From NCBI GenBank assembly GCA_045594545.1, contig JAZNYQ010000023.1, positions 1-11,869 on the forward strand: a DNA stretch of 11,869 nucleotides, read 5' to 3'. Below are positions 7,804 through 11,869 of the stretch, in pieces (the stretch's first letter is position 1; every line of letters starts with the position of its first letter). A program made the position numbers and the translations under genes. The notes beneath the pieces were generated by a model. The model saw nothing but the letters and a program-made list of their open reading frames with translations, was not told where the DNA came from and did not search any database. Source of the DNA: CAKSHC01 sp045594545. Its GTDB lineage: Bacteria; Bacillota; Clostridia; Oscillospirales; UMGS1783.

Positions 7804-8851
7804 ACGACAGCAACAGAATAAACGCAAATCGCAAGAGCAACTGCAAGCCATCGTAGATGCCTATCACGGCAAGACGGCGCCGGTTGCTCCTGCGCCTAAG
7901 CCCAAAAAGAAAAAGACAGCGGTAAAGAAACAGGTTGTCAAAAAGAGTAAGCCCAAACGCCGCTTCCTCGGCATCGGCGCGCCCAAAAAGAAGGCGCCCG
8001 CCAAGACCAAGGAACAACTGGCCAAGGAGCAGGCAAGAGAAGCCGCCCGTATGCGTCGGGGCGATACGGCCGAGCGAATGCGGGAAACGATCGAAAACTA
8101 CCGCAGCATGCCCATGTCTAAGGGCAAGCGCAAACGCAGAGATATTTTGTTTTATGCCATCTTTACGGCGGTATTATTGATCGTCTTTGCCGTATTGTCA
8201 CTGACGGTTTTGTTTAATATCGCCCAGATCGAGGTCGAGGGTGAGGGGTATTATACCGAACAGCGCATTGTCGATGCTACCGGCATCGTCTTGCAGGATA
8301 ATATGTTCCGTACCAATATGACCCGCATCGAGCAGCGCATGGTGCGGGAACTGCCTCGGTTGAAATCGGTCAATATCCGTCGGGTGCTGATGGATAAGAT
8401 CGTCATTGAAGTGGAAGAAGCGGTTCCGGTTGGCGTGGTGCCGGTCGGCGGAGATTACGTGGTGCTGGATGCCGATTCCAAGGTGTTGGAAATTACCCCC
8501 GTCCAACCGCTGGATCTGGTCCTGATCAGCGGCTGTGCCGTGGCGCAGTATGAGCCGGGTACGATAGCCACATTCGAGAATGAGGAGTCAGCCAACCTGA
8601 TCGCACAGGTCATGGAAGCCTTGGATCGGGAGGGAATGTTGAGCAATACGGTCGAGTTGAACGTGGAAAAACGGTATGATATCTTTTTCCGCTACGGCGA
8701 GTACTACACCTGCGAATTGGGCGATATAGAAAAACTGGATAAAAAATTGCAGATGATCGCTAAGGTCATGGAGTCCAATCCCGACGATGTGACCGCTACC
8801 ATTGACGCATCCGACCCCAATAAGGTCCATTATCGCCCGCAATATGAATAA
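7790..8851 (+). CDS. divIB: Cell division protein DivIB/FtsQ with long basic N-terminal region
   Basis: Single-pass divisome protein; DivIB/FtsQ links with FtsL and DivIC/FtsB at the septum. ATG 7790 lies inside the end of murA (14-nt overlap) and is preceded by AAAAGGGA ending at 7784. Upstream in-frame starts would all lie deep in murA. The 353-residue protein has an unusually long, Lys/Arg-rich cytoplasmic region (1-118) with runs such as PKPKKKK and KKSKPKRR. One membrane helix follows at about 119-142 (ILFYAIFTAVLLIVF...), then a POTRA domain at about 143-212 (FNIAQIEVEGEGYYTEQRI...), then a beta domain to about 340 ending near EKLDKKLQMIAKVM. The family call rests on architecture, the POTRA sequence and the place just before ftsZ; primary sequence in this family is weakly conserved. 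Confidence 0.88.
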   Translation: MKLSERQQQNKRKSQEQLQAIVDAYHGKTAPVAPAPKPKKKKTAVKKQVVKKSKPKRRFLGIGAPKKKAPAKTKEQLAKEQAREAARMRRGDTAERMRETIENYRSMPMSKGKRKRRDILFYAIFTAVLLIVFAVLSLTVLFNIAQIEVEGEGYYTEQRIVDATGIVLQDNMFRTNMTRIEQRMVRELPRLKSVNIRRVLMDKIVIEVEEAVPVGVVPVGGDYVVLDADSKVLEITPVQPLDLVLISGCAVAQYEPGTIATFENEESANLIAQVMEALDREGMLSNTVELNVEKRYDIFFRYGEYYTCELGDIEKLDKKLQMIAKVMESNPDDVTATIDASDPNKVHYRPQYE

Positions 8852-8880
8852 ACTTGCGAAAAACTGTGAAAAATTTAAGA

Positions 8881-8908
8881 TTGACTATTGAATTTTCGGC
8901 GGAATAAT
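8881..8908 (+). promoter_or_regulatory. Candidate sigma-A promoter for ftsZ
   Basis: TTGACT at 8881-8886 is five of six bases of the -35 consensus. AATAAT at 8903-8908 is five of six of the -10 consensus, with a 16-bp spacer. They lie in an AT-rich 96-bp gap between divIB and ftsZ, and ftsZ has a strong AAGGAG at 8933-8938. A second -10-like TATAAA at 8909-8914 would give a 22-bp spacer and is less likely. This would let ftsZ be made independently of the upstream mur operon. Prediction only. Confidence 0.55.
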
Positions 8909-8947
8909 TATAAAATAGAAGAAGAACATAATAAGGAGAGTACTACT

Positions 8948-10030
8948 ATGCCGTTTCAGATAGCAGATGAACAAAATCGCATTGCCAATATAAAGATCGT
9001 GGGTGTCGGCGGTGCCGGCTGTAATGCCGTTAACCGTATGCGCGAAGCCGGTGTACAGGGCGTGGAATTTGTCGCCATTAATACCGACCTTGCCGTACTC
9101 CAGAAATCGGCCGCAACCCATAAGGTCCAGATCGGCGAAAAGCTCTGTAAGGGACAGGGCGCAGGCAGTGATCCCGAAATGGGACGAGCTGCTGCCGAAG
9201 AAAGCCGTGAACTGATCGAAGAAGCCCTGTCGGGTACCGATATGGTGTTCATTACCGCCGGCATGGGCGGCGGCACCGGTACGGGCGCAGCGCCCATCGT
9301 TGCCGATATTGCTAAGAAGCGCGGCATCCTCACAGTCGGTATTGTGACCAAGCCCTTTGGCTTTGAGGGTGCGTTCAAACTGCGTACCGCTGAACACGGC
9401 ATTGAGAATTTGCGTCCTTGTGTCGACTCGCTGGTCGTCGTTCCCAATGACCGTCTGAAATATGTCGTGGATCAGAAGATCACCATGCTCAACGCCTTCC
9501 AGATTGCCGACGATGTGTTGCGTCAGGGCGTGCAGGGTGTGTCTGACTTGATTCAGGTTTCGGGCATCGTTAACGTCGACTTTGCCGACGTGTGCAAGAC
9601 TATGCGCGATGCCGGTTATGCCCACATGGGTACCGGTCGTGCGCAGGGCAAGACCAAGGCCGAGGATGCTACCCGCATGGCCATCGAAAGCCCGCTGCTT
9701 GAGACCTCCATTGCCGGCGCTAAGGGTGTGATCCTGAATATCACCGGTAGTGCCGATATCACCTTGGAAGAAGTTGAACTGGCCTCGGATATCGTCAAGC
9801 GCGAAGTCAATCCCGAAGCCAACATCATCTGGGGTGCGAATATTGATGAAACGATGGAAGACGAGATGAGTGTTACCGTCATCGCCACCGGCTTCGATTA
9901 CGGCAACGTGGCTGAAGCAAAATTCGGCGACCTGACCTCGCTGATCGCTCCCAAGAAGAGCGAAACGCCCGATAAGGATACCGAAAGCCTGTTGGATCTG
10001 ATCAACAGCGCCACCGGCTCGAATAAGTAA
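8948..10030 (+). CDS. ftsZ: Cell division GTPase FtsZ
   Basis: Tubulin-like GTPase that polymerises into the cytoplasmic Z-ring. ATG 8948 follows AAGGAG (8933-8938) by 9 nt. The in-frame ATG-type start at 8888 would place the ribosome site inside the gene and add residues unlike FtsZ. The 360-residue protein shows VGVGGAGCNAVNRM, VEFVAINTD, the tubulin signature GGGTGTG at 107-113, the PFGFEG region, and the T7 synergy loop NVDFADV (209-215) with D211 and D214 for GTP hydrolysis. The globular core ends near ATGFD (317). The remaining 43 residues form a short acidic and basic tail ending LLDLINSATGSNK. The usual C-terminal peptide (consensus near LDIPAFLRR, docking FtsA, EzrA, SepF or ZapD) is not recognisable. 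ftsA is not next to it. The gene ends 4 bp before a strong terminator hairpin. Confidence 0.98.
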   Translation: MPFQIADEQNRIANIKIVGVGGAGCNAVNRMREAGVQGVEFVAINTDLAVLQKSAATHKVQIGEKLCKGQGAGSDPEMGRAAAEESRELIEEALSGTDMVFITAGMGGGTGTGAAPIVADIAKKRGILTVGIVTKPFGFEGAFKLRTAEHGIENLRPCVDSLVVVPNDRLKYVVDQKITMLNAFQIADDVLRQGVQGVSDLIQVSGIVNVDFADVCKTMRDAGYAHMGTGRAQGKTKAEDATRMAIESPLLETSIAGAKGVILNITGSADITLEEVELASDIVKREVNPEANIIWGANIDETMEDEMSVTVIATGFDYGNVAEAKFGDLTSLIAPKKSETPDKDTESLLDLINSATGSNK

Positions 10031-10034
10031 TAAG

Positions 10035-10066
10035 AAATGCTCCGTTTGAAAAAACGGAGCATTTTT
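10035..10066 (+). terminator. Rho-independent terminator after ftsZ
   Basis: ATGCTCCGTTT (10037-10047) pairs perfectly with AAACGGAGCAT (10052-10062) across a GAAA loop. It is extended by AA (10035-10036) pairing with TT (10063-10064) and followed by a T run through 10066. Read on the minus strand, the same hairpin is followed by only TTCTT, so it may also partly stop transcripts from the convergent GH28 gene. Confidence 0.93.
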
Positions 10067-10162
10067 GTAGATCAGGCACATAGTTAACGCCAGCCCTGTA
10101 TGTGTATTAAGGTGTTGCGTCTGTGTTGTCACGTCTATTGTAATGCTGCAATATTTTTAATT

Positions 10163-11401
10163 TTAAACAATGGTAAATGTTGTATCTGTCATTTGAAGAT
10201 TTTCTACGAATTTTATGCTGCTTTCATCCGCAGGTCTTTCCCATTGACGAGATTTCTCGTTTTTGAACCCGGCTTCTTCTTTAGAAAGAAATTTTTGGAA
10301 GGAACAGCCCGAGAATTTAATATTCTTAATCGGAGTGCTCTTTCTTCCCCATATAAAGACATCATCAAGACTGCGTGAACGAACATTGGAAAAATCGATA
10401 TTTCTTACCGCATCGCACAATGTGTTTTCACAGTCACTAATCAAAAATCTTATCGGGTGACCGTAAATTCCATCCATCATAATATTATTAAATGAAAGGT
10501 TTTCAACAAGGGTTGCTTCCCTGCCCTCATCATTCCATCTTTTATCTCCGATGCGAGCCGGCAGATGAAGTCCGATACCGTTTTTGGAATCGGTTATATT
10601 GAGATTGGAAAAAACGCAGTTTCTAATGGTTCCGTCGTTTATCCAGCCGATTCTGATTCCGTTTGTAGAGCTTGTAAGATTGCAGTTTGTAACAGCTACT
10701 TTTTCGCAGATTTTATTTTCCTTGAGGGTAATATTATTAGCTCTTACAACTATACAATCGTCTCCGCAATACATATCACAGTTCGAAACCGTTACATTTC
10801 TGCTTGAATTGATATGGATGCCATCGTTATTAGGATATTCTACACTGGATAATATTTTGCATTTATCAAAAGAAACATAATCGCAATCATGCACCCAATA
10901 AGACCAGGCTACAGGCTGGTTGCACATGGTTACATCTTCCACCTTAACGTTTTTGCAACCGGCAAAAACAGCAACAAAGGAAGGAGTTCTATCGTTTATC
11001 CTCTCCTTTGTCCAACCGTATTGGTAGACAGGGCGCTCTTTAACAAAATATGTTCCGTTTCCATCTATTTTTCCCATTCCCGTGATAGAAACATTTTCGG
11101 ATTCTTCACAGTATATTAAACAAGTATTTCTGTGTCGAGGGAAAAATTCGGTATTTAGGTGATTTAGGTTTTCTAAATCTACATAATCCTCGCATTCGCT
11201 TGGGGCTAAAAGCACAGCATCAGCAGCAATATGCAGTTCTACATTGCTTTTCAGAAAAAACGTTGAGGTTTTATAAACTCCGCCTTCGACTAAAACTCGG
11301 CCTCCCGAAGCGGCACATTCATCTATAGCCCTTTGAATGGCAACGGTATTAAGAGTTTTCCCGTCATTAACTGCTCCAAAATCTCGGATATCAAACACCA
11401 T
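10163..11401 (-). CDS. Glycoside hydrolase family 28 protein (polygalacturonase-like, cytoplasmic)
   Basis: Predicted right-handed beta-helix glycosidase of GH28, which hydrolyses galacturonide linkages in pectin or rhamnogalacturonan fragments. ATG is at 11401-11399 with GAGGA at 11413-11409 (7-nt gap). The 412-residue protein begins MVFDIRDFGAVNDGK, the classic GH28 N-terminus, with no signal peptide, so it probably acts on imported oligosaccharides. Motifs: NNDGIHINSS (D193) and CGDDCIVVR (D214, D215) give the three acidic residues expected of GH28. The usual GHG histidine motif is replaced by STNGIRIGW (around 245-253), and no clear RIK motif is seen; GIGLHLP is nearby. Repeated NCxxxNxxIT-type coils fit a beta-helix. 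The gene is convergent to ftsZ, with lower GC and A/T-ending codons unlike the dcw genes, suggesting acquisition. Exact substrate is unknown; an exo-acting or rhamnogalacturonide-specific enzyme is possible. Confidence 0.87.
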   Translation of the reverse strand: MVFDIRDFGAVNDGKTLNTVAIQRAIDECAASGGRVLVEGGVYKTSTFFLKSNVELHIAADAVLLAPSECEDYVDLENLNHLNTEFFPRHRNTCLIYCEESENVSITGMGKIDGNGTYFVKERPVYQYGWTKERINDRTPSFVAVFAGCKNVKVEDVTMCNQPVAWSYWVHDCDYVSFDKCKILSSVEYPNNDGIHINSSRNVTVSNCDMYCGDDCIVVRANNITLKENKICEKVAVTNCNLTSSTNGIRIGWINDGTIRNCVFSNLNITDSKNGIGLHLPARIGDKRWNDEGREATLVENLSFNNIMMDGIYGHPIRFLISDCENTLCDAVRNIDFSNVRSRSLDDVFIWGRKSTPIKNIKFSGCSFQKFLSKEEAGFKNEKSRQWERPADESSIKFVENLQMTDTTFTIV

Positions 11402-11433
11402 AAATTTTTCCTCGCAATCTTTGCTTTAGTATG

Positions 11434-11448
11434 GATTTGCATCAAATC
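11434..11448. promoter_or_regulatory. Operator-like palindrome in the GH28 leader
   Basis: GATTTG (11434-11439) and CAAATC (11443-11448) form a perfect 6-bp inverted repeat around a 3-base centre. It lies between the predicted minus-strand promoter (11476-11504) and the GH28 ribosome site (11409-11413). This would be a suitable place for a sugar-responsive repressor to bind. No regulator gene is visible in the window, so the role is an inference. Confidence 0.3.
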
Positions 11449-11475
11449 ATGACACAAAAAAATTTCAATATAGAA

Positions 11476-11504
11476 ATAATACCATAGAATATAAAGTTTT
11501 TCAA
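11476..11504 (-). promoter_or_regulatory. Candidate sigma-A promoter for the GH28 gene
   Basis: On the minus strand, TTGAAA (11504-11499, -35-like) and TATTAT (11481-11476, -10-like) are separated by exactly 17 bp. Transcription would start near 11469, giving a leader of about 68 nt before the GH28 ATG. The surrounding DNA is very AT-rich, so similar matches can occur by chance; the ideal spacing and position raise confidence. Confidence 0.55.
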
Positions 11505-11512
11505 TCTGATGG

Positions 11513-11551
11513 AAAAAATATTTTTTCGTTTAAAAAACGGATGAAAAACGG
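11513..11551. repeat. A/T-tract palindrome and 11-bp-phased A-tracts upstream of the tRNA promoter
   Basis: Six A, TA, six T (11513-11526) form a perfect 14-bp palindrome. The sequence AAAAACGGA then occurs twice, at 11533-11541 and 11544-11552, spaced 11 bp, about one helical turn. This block sits upstream of both divergent promoters (GH28 on the minus strand, tRNA-Gln on the plus strand). Phased A-tracts suggest bent DNA or an UP-element that would boost the tRNA promoter. Role inferred. Confidence 0.4.
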
Positions 11552-11563
11552 AGAATTTTTATG

Positions 11564-11592
11564 TTGACAAACTCGCAAGAAATTGGTAATAT
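11564..11592 (+). promoter_or_regulatory. Promoter of tRNA-Gln
   Basis: Perfect TTGACA at 11564-11569, a 17-bp spacer, then TAATAT at 11587-11592 preceded by TGG (extended -10). The predicted start is near 11599, a few bases before the mature tRNA 5' end at 11607. Strength and position fit a stable-RNA promoter. Confidence 0.75.
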
Positions 11593-11606
11593 ATTATGGT
11601 ATGAAT

Positions 11607-11681
11607 AGGGGTGTAGCCAAGCGGTAAGGCAACGGACTTTGACTCCGTCATTCGTGGGTTCAAATCCCGCCACTCCTGCCA
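11607..11681 (+). tRNA. tRNA-Gln (anticodon UUG)
   Basis: A 75-nt cloverleaf. Acceptor stem AGGGGTG (11607-11613) pairs with CACTCCT (11671-11677), with one G-U pair. D-loop AGCCAAGCGGTAAGGC. Anticodon stem ACGGA (11632-11636)/TCCGT (11644-11648) encloses CTTTGAC, with anticodon TTG at 11639-11641, which reads CAA (Gln). T-arm GTGGG-TTCAAAT-CCCGC (11654-11670). Discriminator base G at 11678, and CCA is encoded at 11679-11681. Its own promoter lies upstream and a terminator begins at its last base. The encoded CCA is common in Firmicutes. Confidence 0.96.
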
Positions 11682-11719
11682 AAAATACCTTCTCTCGTGA
11701 AACGGGAGAGGGTATTTTT
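11681..11719 (+). terminator. Rho-independent terminator of tRNA-Gln
   Basis: Arm 11681-11697 (AAAAATACCTTCTCTCG) pairs with 11703-11719 (CGGGAGAGGGTATTTTT) over 17 positions, with only two G-U pairs, around a TGAAA loop. The stem begins on the A of the encoded CCA and ends in five T. Strong terminator placed directly at the mature tRNA end. Confidence 0.88.
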
Positions 11720-11723
11720 AATT

Positions 11724-11822
11724 TGGCGGGATTTGAAAGGTCGGTAGTGAATTGGTGTCCGGTGGACACCAAGAGCCGACTGTGGCCCGAGCCGCAGCGA
11801 GGGAAATCTCCGCCACTCCTGC
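11724..11822 (+). repeat. Structured tRNA-tail element (possible ncRNA or miniature mobile element)
   Basis: Outer arms TGGCGGGATTT (11724-11734) and AAATCTCCGCCA (11804-11815) pair with one bulged T. Inside are two hairpins. Hairpin A has a perfect 9-bp stem, TTGGTGTCC (11752-11760)/GGACACCAA (11764-11772), with loop GGT, and a further 5-bp GTCGG (11740-11744)/CCGAC (11776-11780). Hairpin B is CTGTGG (11780-11785)/CCGCAG (11792-11797), one G-U pair, loop CCCGAG. The whole folds as a three-way junction. The left 14 nt (11724-11737) are an exact reverse complement of tRNA-Gln positions 11659-11672. The right end directly copies the tRNA 3' end (see 11810-11822). No protein is plausible here. 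GC is high compared with the flanking DNA. Function unknown. Confidence 0.65.
11810..11822 (+). repeat. Direct repeat of the tRNA-Gln 3' end
   Basis: CCGCCACTCCTGC at 11810-11822 is identical to 11667-11679 inside tRNA-Gln (T-arm 3' side, acceptor 3' strand, discriminator and first C of CCA). The match continues upstream as AAATC in both copies (11804-11808 and 11662-11666), with one extra T in the downstream copy. The copies are 143 bp apart. This could be an attachment-site-like direct repeat, a remnant of a second tRNA gene, or part of the structured element; the sequence cannot decide. Confidence 0.7.
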
Positions 11823-11824
11823 AA

Positions 11825-11860
11825 GAAAACGACAAGTTTTGACAGAAACTTGTCGTTTTC
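11825..11860. terminator. Second hairpin terminator after the tRNA-tail element
   Basis: GAAAACGACAAGTTT (11825-11839) and AAACTTGTCGTTTTC (11846-11860) form a perfect 15-bp stem with a 6-nt loop TGACAG, with four T near the base of the right arm. It would stop any plus-strand transcript that passes the first terminator. By symmetry it could also serve a minus-strand gene beyond the window edge. Confidence 0.7.
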
Positions 11861-11869
11861 AGTTATATT

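Noticed and set aside
8888..8947. N-terminal extension of FtsZ to 8888
   Set aside because: It overlaps the promoter -10 and the AAGGAG site that serves ATG 8948, and the added residues do not resemble FtsZ.
8885..10132. Long minus-strand open frame (415 codons) opposite ftsZ
   Set aside because: It mirrors ftsZ, has no ribosome site or recognisable domain, and arises from the strong codon bias of the real gene.
10120..10162. Possible terminator TATTG...CAATA plus T-rich run between ftsZ and GH28
   Set aside because: Only five AT-rich base pairs with an 8-nt loop, and the T-rich run is on the plus strand, where no gene ends; too weak to call.
11724..11822. Integron attC-like recombination site
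   Set aside because: Although it is an imperfect palindrome, no conserved RYYYAAC/GTTRRRY core pair or integrase is present.
11530..11842. Short open frames overlapping tRNA-Gln on both strands
   Set aside because: They translate tRNA, terminator and hairpin sequence; a structured RNA region explains them better.
1..11869. CRISPR array, insertion sequence or prophage genes
   Set aside because: No regularly spaced repeats, transposase motifs or phage genes were found on either strand.

Overview
The window carries most of a division and cell-wall (dcw) gene cluster from a low-to-moderate GC, Gram-positive-type anaerobe. Class Clostridia is most likely, perhaps the Oscillospiraceae/Ruminococcaceae neighbourhood. 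This rests on gene order (PASTA-PBP, murE, murF, mraY, ftsW, murG, murA, divIB, ftsZ), strong Shine-Dalgarno sites, a DAP-type MurE signature and a DivIB/FtsQ-type protein after murA. The exact taxon cannot be fixed from this sequence alone.

Positions 1-8851 hold eight plus-strand genes, most with little or no spacing. First comes the C-terminal end of a class B penicillin-binding protein with two PASTA repeats. It is followed by murE and murF (peptide side-chain addition), mraY (lipid I), ftsW (SEDS glycan polymerase), murG (lipid II), murA (first committed step) and divIB/ftsQ (divisome). murF/mraY overlap by 1 nt and murA/divIB by 14 nt, so translation is probably coupled. A 96-bp gap with a good sigma-A-type promoter precedes ftsZ (8948-10030), which ends in a clear rho-independent terminator. 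Together the genes cover UDP-MurNAc-peptide synthesis, lipid-linked precursor formation, septal polymerisation and the Z-ring. murD, murC, murB and ftsA are not in the run shown. murD is absent from its usual mraY-ftsW position, where only 12 bp remain.

Positions 10067-11606 differ in character. A lower-GC, minus-strand gene (10163-11401) encodes a cytoplasmic GH28 pectin-type glycosidase with its own promoter and an operator-like palindrome in its leader. It looks like an accessory insertion after the dcw cluster.

Positions 11564-11869 hold a tRNA-Gln(UUG) gene with promoter, encoded CCA and terminator. Just downstream is a compact, highly structured ~100-nt element. Its left end is an exact 14-nt inverted copy of the tRNA T-arm/acceptor sequence, and its right end is a near-direct copy of the tRNA 3' end. 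Two internal hairpins lie between, and a second strong terminator closes it. This tRNA-tail element is the most unusual structure in the window. No CRISPR array, transposase, rRNA or phage gene was seen.
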